NCBI GenBank assembly: GCA_021613375.1 | Contig: CM038711.1 | Location: 20,979,694 to 21,043,693 of the forward strand | Direction: 5' to 3' | Origin: Megaleporinus macrocephalus | Taxonomy: Eukaryota > Chordata > Actinopteri > Characiformes > Anostomidae | Length of the DNA stretch: 64,000 nt | Shown: in pieces, positions 1 to 11,029 of the stretch | How the letters are laid out: each line of letters opens with the position of its first letter | Position numbering within the stretch: the stretch's first letter is position 1 | Notes under the pieces: generated by a model | Databases searched by the model: none | Told to the model about the DNA's origin: nothing | The model's input: the letters and a program-made list of their open reading frames with translations, nothing else | Program-made: the position numbers and the translations under genes

Positions 1-1989
1 AAAGAAAAGGAGACAGACACTTCTAAACACAGGACTGAAGGCCTGTTATACACAGGCACAAAGCAATGGCAACAATGGCTCTCATTTTAAAGTGACTGCA
101 TCATAAGTCAGTGGTGTTTTAGCCTGAATGCTGATTTTCAGATAGTCACAGCTATAAATACAAAATTAGCAAAAAATAGTACAAACTAGTGTATAGTACC
201 AAAAAGGTTATATGACTTGTGATAATAGCAGAACTCTACATAACAGGCTATATAGACCCTGCTAAAAAAAAACCCAGCACAGACCAGCAGGAATTACATG
301 CAGGTCTAGACTAGCCTATGCTGGTTTTGTGCTGGTCTAGTTTCTCACTCAGCATGGTCATGCTGGTTGACAGACACAATAGCATACAAAACAAAACATA
401 TTGCAGCTGTTCGAACTAAACCTCACATCTCTAAAATGATAACTTTACACTAAAAACGTTAAATGCAAGTCAGTGTGACGACAACATTGATTTTGGTCCA
501 TTTATCATGAAATATACACACATTGTAAACTACAACAAGCATTACACAACAAACACTAAAAACAACAATATGAGATGCGGAAGGTTTTGTTTGGACAGCT
601 GGATTTGCTGATGAATACCAATTTCAGTGGCTACTGACCAGTCTATAAGCAGCCAAAACACAGTACTCCTTTGTGATTAATGACTTTAGAGGTTTATCAT
701 GTTATTTAAGACAAAGAACATCAAAATGGAAACAATAGCAGATAAACTTCCTCTGCTGATAGATCCTAGATGTAATAAGAGGTTCAACTCCTGGTTATTT
801 AGTAATTAAGCAGTGTTTCTGACCTGATACTTTTCTACTTATTCTTAAGGTAGGTTTTTTCATAAGGTACTTAAGCGGAGTCATAATTTGACAAAATTAC
901 CAATAAATTGCAAATTCAGTTTTATGAAGTTAAATGTCTCCCAAGACCTCCACAATTTAACCACTTTTAGAGGAGATTCAGAATCACATAGTGTAAAGCA
1001 GAACATAAGCTTGAAAAAAAATACAGAAAAAAAAACTTAATTAGGAGTAACCAAAGTTCTGTTCTAGGATTAAAAAATCATATTACAGTTGATTCACTTA
1101 GTTTGTATTGTCATTTCCACCAAAGGCAGGAAACCAATGACATTTGTCTTTGTTTTGTCTGTTAAAGCTGTAATATACTGCTACTATCATGCGGGCTATC
1201 CCACAGCCACCTTTGTAAGTCTTCATAATTCAGCTCCTCTGTCATCTAGAGTAACAATTGTTTTGTGACTTTGTTTAGTCTTGTATTCTTTCTTGTCTGT
1301 TCAAAACTTTTTGAACATTTAAAGCATTTCTGGAAGTGCATGTAAAATGCATCAAGAGTCATGATCAGCAAAGAGAACTGAATATAATTAGTGTAGTTTC
1401 TCTCTTCACAGAAAAGACTAATTTAAAGATCTTATTACAAGCCTCTATATTGTAGAACTGAAGATAAATTCATAGCAGTCTGAAGAGGCAGAAGAATGGA
1501 TTGGCACTCAACACTGTGTTTTTTATGCAGTAAAACTGCCACCAAGTGGATCCTTCTTGCTATTGCAGCAATTTCAGCACCGCGTCAACAAGCCATCATG
1601 ACTTCCACAATGATAAATTTGGACTGCAAAAAAGTCCAATCTCACTTTGTTATGTCTATTCAAGTCACCAACATAAAATGTCTGCCTTGTATTTGGTACA
1701 TAATCAAAATCTATCTGTTTAGGTGCCACAGTCACAAATGGATAATAAAACTACAATAAGTCAACTGTAAAGGAAATGTCAGGAAGTAAACAAGCAGGCT
1801 AGATCCAGCTCATTAAGAAGTGAATATTAACAAAAATATGAAAACACAACACTTTTGTTCTTGCTCCAATATTTTATGAGCTGAACTCAAAGATCTAAGA
1901 TTTTTTCTATATACACAAAAGGCCTTTTTCTCTCAAATATTGTTCACAAACTTGTCTTAATCTGTGTTAGTGAGCACATCTCCTTTGCT
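1..1989. other. AT-rich DNA, no gene seen
   Basis: AT-rich sequence with short open frames only, none with a recognisable domain. At 255-375 there are several short accagca / tgctggt words in both orientations. These resemble the ends of a small non-autonomous DNA transposon, but no clean terminal repeat pair could be delimited. Confidence 0.5.
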
Positions 1990-2690
1990 GAGATAATCTA
2001 TCCACCTCACAGGGGTGGCGTATCAAGATGCTGATTAGACAGCATGGTTATTGCACAGGTTGGCATAGGCTGGCCACAATAAAAGGCCATTCTAAACTGT
2101 GCAGTTTTATTACATTGCACAATGCCACAGGTGTTGCAAGTGTGCGACTGGCAGGCTGACTGCAGGAACGTCCACCAGAGCTGTTGCCCATGATTTGAAC
2201 GTTCTTCTACATTTTTCTACCATAAGCCATCTCCAAAGGCGTTTCAGTGAATTTGGCAGTATATCCAACTAGCCTCACAACGGCAGACCACTTGTAATCA
2301 CACAAGCCCAGGACCACCACATCCAGCATCTTCACCTCCAGGGTCGTCTGAGACCAGCTACCTGAACAGCTGCTGCAACAATCGGTTTGCATAACCAAAG
2401 AATCGAGAGGTCCATGGTGGCGGTGGGGTTATGGTATGGGCAGGCGTATGTTATGGACAACTAAACATCGTAGTTCTTGCAAGGCCAGCATACTCACCGG
2501 TTGTGTCACCAATTGTCACCCCTTGTATGGGATGCTCTAGATCGGCGTGTTCCAGTTCCGGTCAATATCCAGCAACTTCACACAGCCATTAAAGAAAAGT
2601 GGACCAGCATTCCACAGGCCACAATCAATTACCTGATCAACTCGCGAATGAGATGTGTTGCATTTGCTCTAGTGTGAATCCCAAGGTGGC
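1990..2690 (+). pseudogene. Tc1/mariner-like transposase relic, internally deleted
   Basis: Translated pieces on the + strand match the two ends of a Tc1-like transposase. The N-terminal helix-turn-helix region lies at about 2,110-2,400, with an ISRLQRRF-like stretch and an arginine-rich segment. The C-terminal end lies at about 2,480-2,670, with a WDALDRR stretch followed by IPQATINYLINS. The junction near 2,405 joins N-terminal sequence directly to sequence shortly before the second catalytic region, so the catalytic core is lost. The element cannot be active. The flanks (about 1,990-2,100) look like the usual non-coding ends of such elements, but no terminal inverted repeat was delimited. 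Family membership is from memory of fish Tc1 elements. Confidence 0.75.
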
Positions 2691-4395
2691 AGAGAAAACA
2701 ATAGCCAAATCTCAAACAGCTGTTTTTTTTCTACAGTGCATTATGTGACTTGACATTTTGGCTTTTACATTTACGTAAAGCAGTACATGTCCAATAAGGA
2801 CTCATAGAATACATGGCTAAATCCTAACTGGCTCCCTGTTTGGTAAATTCTGCACTGCCCATGGTGTAGGGTGCCATTTAAGATCTAGTCAGCCCTGCTG
2901 CCTTCATCACTGCCTGCCTGCCGGCTGTCAGAGACAAACATTCAAACGTTACTGTGGTCAAGGCTTTTATAGTATCGTACTAGTATGATGCTAACATCAA
3001 TAGTATATCACCTAAATTTCAGACTGCCTCAGATATAATAGCAGAAACCCTCTAGCTGGAAAAAGAAATGATTCTTAGATACACTGTGATTTTCTTTTGA
3101 AAGATTATGAATTAATTTGCAAAATGTCATGATTTTTATATTTACTGGATTTCTTTCTGTAAAGTGAACTGAAATGCACCCAATGGATGGATGGGTGGAT
3201 GGAAACCACAGTAAATATGGCCCTACGTAAAAAAAAAAATAAAAGAAAATAAAATAATAATAATAGAAAATATAGCTTTAACAAAATACTTGGTTACTAA
3301 CAGGCTAATACAATATTGACATCAAGTCTAAGAATTTACTGAAGGATTAACTGCAGATGAAAGTTAGCAATAGCACAGTGACATTATGTGGATAAAAACA
3401 CTACTATATACAGACAAGTGTATGGTTATACAATGAAAGAATGTAAGCTAATTAATTTACTAGAATGTCTTTATATTGGAATATGCGTTACCGTACATTT
3501 CGACACATTGTTTTAGTGTGTTAACTGTATCAGGTGTTACATTAAGAAGAAGAAGAAGGAGAAGGAGAAAAAGGAGAAATTAATTATTAATATACAATAT
3601 GATGTATCATTAGTGTATTTGTAAAACAAATTTAAAAGACTACTTGAATTATGGAGCATATCAATCCTTTGACCTATTATTTCTAATAACTACAAAACTG
3701 AGCTCTGCTGTAGTTAAATCTGTTGGTTATAAGAACGTCCCTAGTGTGACAGATCTGTCTAAAGCACCAGGGACAGCACACTGAACAAGTTGTTCAATGT
3801 GGTTGCTGTTGCAAATTTCTGTTTTGATCCTGTTTGATTTCTGAAACAATTCTGGTCTTCTTCGATATGCTACATGACCACCTCACTATTGGAAGAACTA
3901 GTCCTTCATCCAATATGTCAACTTCCAAGATGGCAGCCATATTCGGTACATAGCAGTAAAGATAGGCCCCTTTACACATTACTTGTTGGTGTGTTCAGAT
4001 ATGTAATTTTCCCTTTTGTTTCTGAAATAAAAGGGTGTCCTGAGACTTTTAACTCACCCTGTAATTCAGAATTAATGTTTATGTTAAAGGCCTCTGATTA
4101 ATTGCTCCACTGTGCATCTGGTTTCATTTACGGCCAGTAGAACCCATATGAGTACAGAATCTTATTGCTTGCAGCAGAACTGTGCCCTTCAAACATTTAG
4201 CTCTGCTCTGTTTTTTTAAAAACATAAGGTGAGGTTTAAGGGCTTTAGTTATGTGTCATATAAATGCTCTAGAGCTCTAGCTCTCTGTCTTCAACTGGAC
4301 ATACATGGCTTATGGCAGGGGCTGGAAGCTGAAAACTAGCTGGAAATGTTCTTTCCAGATCCTCTGGTAGGACAAGGATGTGAGATCATGCATGG
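2691..4395. other. No gene seen; simple repeats
   Basis: Unannotated AT-rich DNA. It holds short simple repeats: a GATG-type run near 3,185-3,202, A-rich tracts at 3,230-3,270 and an AGA/AGG run at 3,546-3,575. No open frame here shows a domain or a codon pattern that I would defend. Confidence 0.5.
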
Positions 4396-4399
4396 ATGT

Positions 4400-5370
4400 T
4401 GTGTAGTTAGATGTTTAAGAAGAACAGGTGATGGTACAGTATGAAGATAATCATGAAGGGTATCACATAATGAGTGTTGTGGAAGAAGCCTGGAGTTTAC
4501 TGAGCGTGTGACATCTTTCAGCTTTTCCAGTGTGCTGTGTTTAATGTTGGCTTGGTTAAGTTTATTATAATATGCTGTGTCTTGATGGACTGCAGTTTGG
4601 ATTATTGTGCATTAACGTTACAGTCTTCAAACCAGCAACATTACCAGGCCTCACACTTAAAGTCCAATACTGCATTTAAGCACTAGAGGGAGACAGTGAC
4701 TTACAAAACTTGTATATTTAAAAACTTAAAACACTTAATTTCATTTACATTTACAACATCTAGCAGAAGCTCTTATATAGAGCGACTTACAAAAATACTT
4801 TGTGCTTGGTCAGAGTTTGTATCTCTAGCTAGTGCAAAAAGGATTAAGTCCAAACTACCCTTGAGCTCAAACACTGCCAGAAACAAGGGCCAGTGCTGAT
4901 ACCTAGAAAGAAAAGAATAAAATACAAGGTTAGATACAATACAAGAGCAATACCTAAGAATACCTAGCCAGTGCTCATAAAAAGAAGATAAGAGTTCTAG
5001 CTGCATAAGTGCAATATGATTAATTTTTTAAAATACTGTAGATTAGTGCTCCACAAAGAGATGGGTCTTCATTCTGAAGACCATGAGACCATGCTGTACG
5101 GACTTCCGATGGAAGCTCATTCCACCATCTGGGTGACAGGACAGAGGGAATTCTTGTTATTTGTCTTCTGTGCATCTTGAGGGGTGCACTCAGTAAACAG
5201 TCGAATTGTTCAGCCAGTCCCAATAAGCAAGCTGCACTTGTTCAGTCCAATTTGGTAGTTTTGCTTGTTAAAATCTGTTCTCATCAGTTTAATATCTAAT
5301 ATGTCGTCTATGCAGGTACTATATATTAAATAGATTTTTTTGGAACAGGGTGATGGGACAAGGGCTTGAT
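4400..5370. repeat. ~1-kb unit, inverted copy of 60,005-61,010
   Basis: Read on the minus strand, this segment matches 60,005-61,010 block by block. The shared blocks are the flank with ccctgttccaaaaaa, the LINE body, the LINE tail, and unique-looking DNA with ggaaaagctgaaagatgtca. Because sequence on both sides of the LINE tail is shared, the LINE was already present when the unit was copied. Confidence 0.75.
4740..5240 (-). mobile_element. L2-like LINE, 5'-truncated 3' end
   Basis: On the minus strand the translated piece SPRWWNELPSEVRT matches the conserved C-terminal end of L2/CR1-type LINE ORF2. It is followed by the usual teleost LINE 3' tail (gtaagtcgct-type sequence, here at about 4,745-4,800 in reverse). 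Most of the reverse transcriptase is missing and stops interrupt the frame, so this is a dead fragment. The same tail and related ORF2 sequence occur on the + strand at 60,180-60,716. Confidence 0.75.
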
Positions 5371-5649
5371 CTGTCCATTCCACACATGGACCTGGTACTG
5401 CAGAACTTCCAGGAACGGTGTGCTCTCTTTGGGGGAATAACCTGCTTCAAAAAACAGATTCTTCAAACACATTTATATGCTGTTTATGATATTTTAGATT
5501 AAAACATACTCCTCTGGTTGGAGCGGCAAAGCCTAGTGCCTGTCACTTATACAGCTTTTCTCTTTATTTTAATGAGTGAATTGAAATATTTAAATTGCAT
5601 ATTTAAACATATTTATATAATTTACATATTTCTGTAATAATCATATAAA

Positions 5650-6160
5650 TATGTGTCTTGTACAAACAAAACAAACTAAATATGAACTATTTATATGAAC
5701 TTGACATAGGTAAACGAGACACCAACTAAGATTGCATTGCTCAGGTCAATTTTTGGTGATACTATTGTTCTACCAGGAGATGGCACTCAAAAGCTGTGGG
5801 TTACATAAAATCAACATTAATGCTAGAAACTAAGAAATACGTTGTGATGAGTAATTTATGTGCCTGGTCACTGTTAGTGTGTAAGAAATTCTCACCTTTA
5901 TAAAAAGAAAATGACAAACTATGGTAAGTAGCAGTCAGTAAATAATCACTTCAGTGTCAGCTCGCACTGCTGAAAAAACAACAGCATGAGTGCCATTGAC
6001 TGGTAGAACAATAGCATTGCCAAAAACTTACCTGAGCAATGCAATCTTAGTTTTTTTTCCATGTTTACCTATGTCAAGTAAAAAAAATCCTGAAATCCAT
6101 ATAAATAGTCAGAAATACCTTTAGTTTGTTTGGGTGTACGAGATAAATATTTAAACATTA
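5650..6160. mobile_element. Foldback (MITE-like) element
   Basis: Two long inverted arms flank a short centre. The left arm, about 5,650-5,795, contains gacataggtaaac and gattgcattgctcagg. It pairs with the right arm, about 5,980-6,160, which contains cctgagcaatgcaatc and gtttacctatgtc. No coding sequence lies between the arms. It sits directly beside the 3' end of the coiled-coil pseudogene. No target-site duplication was found. Confidence 0.7.
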
Positions 6161-6164
6161 TATA

Positions 6165-6225
6165 ACTTTCTAGCCGAGCAATACTAGCAGTATTCCTGTC
6201 ACATTCCTGTCTTCTAGGTTTTGCC
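6165..6225 (-). promoter_or_regulatory. Decayed 3' CTAG motif block of copy 3
   Basis: Contains ctagccgagcaatactag, the conserved block that follows the stop codon in the intact copies. The second mini-hairpin motif has been lost. Confidence 0.55.
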
Positions 6226-7052
6226 CTAGCTCATCCTGAACAGAAGATCTTCCTCTCTTTCTGCAACTCTTTTAATCTCTTCTCCTCCACCTTTTTCTCC
6301 TTTTCCAGCTCCTTTTTCTTCTTCTTCTCCTGCTTCTTCCTCTCTTTCAGTTGTCTCATCTGATTGCTTCTGGTCCAGGTCGCTCGTGGTCTTGTGGCTG
6401 GCCTGGATGAGCACCTGTTGCCTCTGCATCATTTCCTCCTTTTCAGACTCTCACCTCTCTTTTTCCCACAGGAGCTCTGCCTCGAGATTGACCACCGTGT
6501 CTTTCAGCAGACAGACTGTGTGCTCCAGGTTTATGGTCTCCATTACCAGATCTTCCAATTCTTCTGTAACCTTCTGCTTTTCTTCTCTCAACATCTTTCC
6601 CTGTTCTCGCAGACGCGTCTCTGCGCTGTACAGCTCCTCTCTCAGCACGGTGTTCTGCTTCTCTAGGTCAGTGCAGACTAACTCATTCTGTGACCATGCT
6701 GCTCTCATTTCCTCTATCTGAGTCAGCATGTAGAGGTGCTCTGCCTCCATAGCCTGCCTCTCCTGTTCATGAACGGCCTCGACCCGCCGACTCTCCTCCT
6801 GCAGAGATGCTTCCAGCTGCTCTCTCTGCGCTCGGTTAGCGGCCTCGAGCTGCTCTCTCTTCATTTGTTGAAGTGCCAGGACTTTTTCACGCTGCTCTTT
6901 AAACATGCAGTCGATTTCGTCACGGGAGAAGTCCGGCAGCTCGTCCAGCTGTTTCTAGGCTTCCCTGCATGCTTCCTGCATGTCATTAGATGTTTTCTTC
7001 TGCAGCTTCTCCACGGCAGTTCTTAAGATTTTCTATAGAATTCAGATCCATT
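6226..7052 (-). pseudogene. Coiled-coil family copy 3, broken
   Basis: This is a third copy of the 281-residue coiled-coil gene, on the minus strand. The start codon is at 7,050-7,052. Visible lesions are an extra base about nine codons in, a CAG-to-TAG stop near codon 32, a TGG-to-TGA stop after the LLWEKER stretch, an indel at the start of the Lys-rich tail and a deletion that removes the conserved WSRLCALF end. The stretch 6,694-6,918 is identical base for base to 21,431-21,655 of the intact minus copy, although the flanks differ clearly. The promoter is also decayed: the CRE reads TGACATCA and the CArG box reads CCATATATGT. Homology to the other copies ends abruptly near 7,270. Confidence 0.9.
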
Positions 7053-7270
7053 TTTTCGTACCAAGATCAACTGGAACAAATCCACGTGCTGCCAGTTCTC
7101 ACGAGACAATGAATACCGACGAGGTTTGCACCACTAATTATAAACATTGACAGCGTCCATAAATGCGTTATATGCCCATATATGTAGATGATGACATCAC
7201 AGGCGCAGTGGAAAGTAGGATTCTGTAAAAGAGGTGAGACAGAAAAAAAACAGGTGCGATTCCAGTCAGT

Positions 7271-8111
7271 ACTGTCAAAGCTGACAACAATGCAAACTCA
7301 TTGCTGTCAGCTTGAATAACTGCAATTAGCTTAAAAATGCGATCAGTTGATTATGTAACAATAATCATGAGAGGCCTACTGCTGGACACTGTCAACTGTA
7401 TTTAAACTGTTGCACATTATAAACTAAGCCAAAGGAAACAAGGCGACTGGAACAGAATAATGTAGAAAATCCTAAAAATCACAAGACTGCATTGTTAAAA
7501 AGTAGAATTAGCTAGAATTTGCAGTGTTTTAAAGAATAATTTAAGTTAACTGCATTAAATGTGCCATACAATAAAAAACTGCACTTACATTCTCAAAGTT
7601 GCAAGGTGCCATAGAATGCATTTATTCAGTATTTCAGTATTCAAACTGTTCTCTAATGTTGTGTGCCCATTGAGTTGAAAAATGCCCAGATGTGGTTCTA
7701 CACAGTATTTATATGGTATGGCCTTACAACGAAACAAGTTGGGTACCCTTGTTTGGGGACATAATTTTTAAGTAGAGCCTGTTAGGTAACATAGTAGGAC
7801 TTGGGAAGCAGGTAGTTTACCATCCCTGATTTGAATTTGAAGGAGGAACAGTGGTCTGTACAGTTCTACATATTGTGCAATAATTAGTTTTCCATTCAGT
7901 AAACAGTGAAGTACTGTACATAATATATGTACAAGTCACATATTTTCTATGTAGAAGACCAGATAACAACTTAGAATACATTCATTCAGTATTTTGTGGC
8001 CCCAACATATAAACTGGATAAATTATGCTGTGTAACCTATGAAATTCCAACATGCATTAAATAAATCCAAACCTGTAAAAAATATTATTTACTGAACTAA
8101 ATGTAACTCAC
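7271..8111. other. No gene seen
   Basis: AT-rich DNA between the truncated 5' end of the coiled-coil pseudogene and a candidate minus-strand exon. On the minus strand an acceptor-like ttgacag lies exactly where homology to the other copies stops (7,271). The whole stretch could therefore be an intron of a minus-strand transcript, but this is weak. Confidence 0.35.
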
Positions 8112-8191
8112 CTTGTCTGGTGGATGCAACAGGGTTGATCAGGGGGTCCAATGAGAGTCTGTGCACAGGTCACAGGTCAGCTGGAGAGGGA
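8112..8191 (-). ncRNA. Candidate non-coding exon (minus strand)
   Basis: On the minus strand the segment is bounded by an acceptor-like gtgttcag and ends with acaag followed by gtgagtt, a strong donor. No long frame is open through it. Together with 8,466-8,521 and the donor at 9,104 it suggests a spliced minus-strand transcript running toward the coiled-coil pseudogene. RNA evidence is lacking. Confidence 0.3.
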
Positions 8192-8465
8192 CTGAACACC
8201 AAACACATTTTAACATTATACAATAAACCAAATTACTTCAGAGCTCACTTCATTTCACAAAAGCATTAGCGAAGCAAAACGAATTAAACTAAAAAGTACT
8301 AAAGGAGACTTGCTGTTGCTGTTAGATCTTTGTCTACAGATCTAGGCTGTACTTATAACCTATAAAATACAAACATATCACCCAGTGTTACCTAACATAT
8401 TATGTATTAGATTAATTCAAACACGTGAAAGACAAATTTAATTAACTGACTTACATGTAACCCAC

Positions 8466-8521
8466 CTTGAATGGGCAATAGGTCTGGCTTTCAGGTGTTC
8501 AGACAATCTGTTTTAGAGATC
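8466..8521 (-). ncRNA. Candidate non-coding exon (minus strand)
   Basis: On the minus strand it is preceded by attactag and ends with tcaag before gtgggtt, an acceptable donor. It is short and has no evident coding capacity. Proposed as the middle exon of the possible minus-strand transcript that starts near 9,230. Confidence 0.28.
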
Positions 8522-9103
8522 CTAGTAATAATATGTATATCATTAGCCCAGTATAGTAACAGACTCAGTTTATTGTTCACCAAATTCTCCCAATACACAA
8601 CTACTATCAAAACATCCTAATGATCATTTTAATGCTGAAAATATTTTCAGACAAGACCTGGAAAACCAGCTTCTTTTTTATTCTCTCATTCCACCTTAAA
8701 TGGTGTCTGAGTGATCAGTGGCTCAGAGGGGCTAGACTGTAACTGCGGCGCTATTGAAGGTGGAACTGCACAATTTAAGTTGGCGATTTTTTTGCATGTG
8801 TTCCCATGTATTTCTGCTGAACATTAAACACGACTTTATTCGTTACAGGAATGAGTTTATTTTACAAAAATTACGTAGCAGTGCGTTTGAGAAGCAAAAC
8901 GAGTTGAATTTATCAGCATTTGTTCGTCTCTGTAGCTACATAACGTTAGCTAACTAGCATTGCTAGCTGAACTCACTGACTAAATAGCTGAAGTAAAGAT
9001 GTAGAATCATAAAACACAAAAAAATCGCCAGCATATCCAACATAAAAACATACCTGTACGAAAAAATATTTAAGTTTAATAAACTTTCTTAACGGTGACC
9101 TAC

Positions 9104-9465
9104 CTCTGCTGTGTCGTAGCTCTGCTCCGCTTGTCTGTTGGTGATGTCCGTTGGTCGCTCCTCGCGCTGAGTTAGTGCCAACGACGGTAAACTACATATA
9201 GAATCTGGCTCCGTTCTGAAATTGTACTGAAGATGTAAAATGAGTGCGAGCATGTAGCGGATTTATCATCAGTAAACCGGATCAGTCATGAACCTAACAC
9301 GCCAAGCCAGAACACTTTTCTAATTACAGTACACCAGCCAGGGAGCGCGCGGGCGCAGGGCTTAAGGCCCTCTTCTGGGCGGGATGTGCGACAGTGGCGC
9401 TGAGGCAAAAAAAAGTTGGTGGGACAGGTGTCGCTGTAACAGCGGAGAAGGATCAGAAATTCAGA
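9104..9465. promoter_or_regulatory. GC-rich candidate bidirectional promoter
   Basis: The centre (about 9,330-9,420) is GC- and CpG-rich with a gggcggg GC box. On the minus side an exon-like stretch ends at 9,104 with a cagag/gtaggt donor. On the plus side an exon-like stretch ends at about 9,464 with a tcagag/gtaagt donor, and an acceptor-like tttctccctccacag ends near 9,709, just before the upstream region of coiled-coil copy 4. The arrangement suggests divergent transcripts leading to copies 3 and 4. This is inference. Confidence 0.4.
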
Positions 9466-9689
9466 GGTAAGTGCTTTGTTATCTTTATAAGCGTCTTTAA
9501 TGTGACTTTTACTCATATTAATAGTTAAGTTATCGGCTAGCTAATGTAATGCTAATAAACCAACAGATATGCTAGCTAGCTACTTCTCCAGTGAAGGTGT
9601 AGAAGAAAACTAACGTAAGTCACGTCAACCCCCCGCCCCACCACCGTTCCTACGCCAATGTTAGTAGCAGTATTAAACATAAAAGGCTC

Positions 9690-10029
9690 TGAATTTCTCC
9701 CTCCACAGTAAAGTGAGCAGTAAGTGGAAGCAGGAGTGACTGAAAGTGAACAGGGACCGCGCTGTTACACCTAGTGTTCGACGGAGAAACTGCATCGTCT
9801 GTCTTTTAACAATAAATAACTTTATTCACTCCTTATTATTCAAAACTGCATCTTTTACGTGTCACATTTATGTGATTAACAGTTTTGTTATGCATTTTGT
9901 TTTATTATAACACTTTCTGCACAAAATGAACTGCATAGACGCTCCTATAAGCCCCGTAGTGCACTGACTGGAATCGCACGTGTTTTTTTCTGACTCACCT
10001 CTTTTATAGAACTCTACTTTCTGTGACGT
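9690..10029 (+). promoter_or_regulatory. Upstream region of coiled-coil copy 4, cut by gap
   Basis: About 320 bases closely match the reverse of 21,930-22,250, the upstream region of the intact minus gene. The shared words include gacggagaaactgc, aactttattcactcc and agtgcactgactgg. The match ends at tgacgt, inside the CRE, where the N run begins. The gene that should follow is therefore probably inside or collapsed into the gap, on the + strand. Confidence 0.75.
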
Positions 10030-11029
10030 NNNNNNNNNNNNNNNNNNNNNNNNNNNNNNNNNNNNNNNNNNNNNNNNNNNNNNNNNNNNNNNNNNNNNNN
10101 NNNNNNNNNNNNNNNNNNNNNNNNNNNNNNNNNNNNNNNNNNNNNNNNNNNNNNNNNNNNNNNNNNNNNNNNNNNNNNNNNNNNNNNNNNNNNNNNNNNN
10201 NNNNNNNNNNNNNNNNNNNNNNNNNNNNNNNNNNNNNNNNNNNNNNNNNNNNNNNNNNNNNNNNNNNNNNNNNNNNNNNNNNNNNNNNNNNNNNNNNNNN
10301 NNNNNNNNNNNNNNNNNNNNNNNNNNNNNNNNNNNNNNNNNNNNNNNNNNNNNNNNNNNNNNNNNNNNNNNNNNNNNNNNNNNNNNNNNNNNNNNNNNNN
10401 NNNNNNNNNNNNNNNNNNNNNNNNNNNNNNNNNNNNNNNNNNNNNNNNNNNNNNNNNNNNNNNNNNNNNNNNNNNNNNNNNNNNNNNNNNNNNNNNNNNN
10501 NNNNNNNNNNNNNNNNNNNNNNNNNNNNNNNNNNNNNNNNNNNNNNNNNNNNNNNNNNNNNNNNNNNNNNNNNNNNNNNNNNNNNNNNNNNNNNNNNNNN
10601 NNNNNNNNNNNNNNNNNNNNNNNNNNNNNNNNNNNNNNNNNNNNNNNNNNNNNNNNNNNNNNNNNNNNNNNNNNNNNNNNNNNNNNNNNNNNNNNNNNNN
10701 NNNNNNNNNNNNNNNNNNNNNNNNNNNNNNNNNNNNNNNNNNNNNNNNNNNNNNNNNNNNNNNNNNNNNNNNNNNNNNNNNNNNNNNNNNNNNNNNNNNN
10801 NNNNNNNNNNNNNNNNNNNNNNNNNNNNNNNNNNNNNNNNNNNNNNNNNNNNNNNNNNNNNNNNNNNNNNNNNNNNNNNNNNNNNNNNNNNNNNNNNNNN
10901 NNNNNNNNNNNNNNNNNNNNNNNNNNNNNNNNNNNNNNNNNNNNNNNNNNNNNNNNNNNNNNNNNNNNNNNNNNNNNNNNNNNNNNNNNNNNNNNNNNNN
11001 NNNNNNNNNNNNNNNNNNNNNNNNNNNNN
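10030..11029. other. Assembly gap (exactly 1,000 N)
   Basis: The run is exactly 1,000 N, a conventional placeholder, so its true size is unknown. It begins inside the promoter of a multicopy gene, as expected if near-identical copies defeated assembly. Any open frame spanning it is an artefact. Confidence 0.95.

Noticed and set aside
4696..4899. Plus-strand frame at the LINE tail
   Set aside because: Antisense of the L2-like 3' end; not a gene.
6364..7026. Plus-strand frames opposite the coiled-coil pseudogene
   Set aside because: Shadows of the biased coding sequence on the other strand. The same shadows appear opposite the two intact copies.
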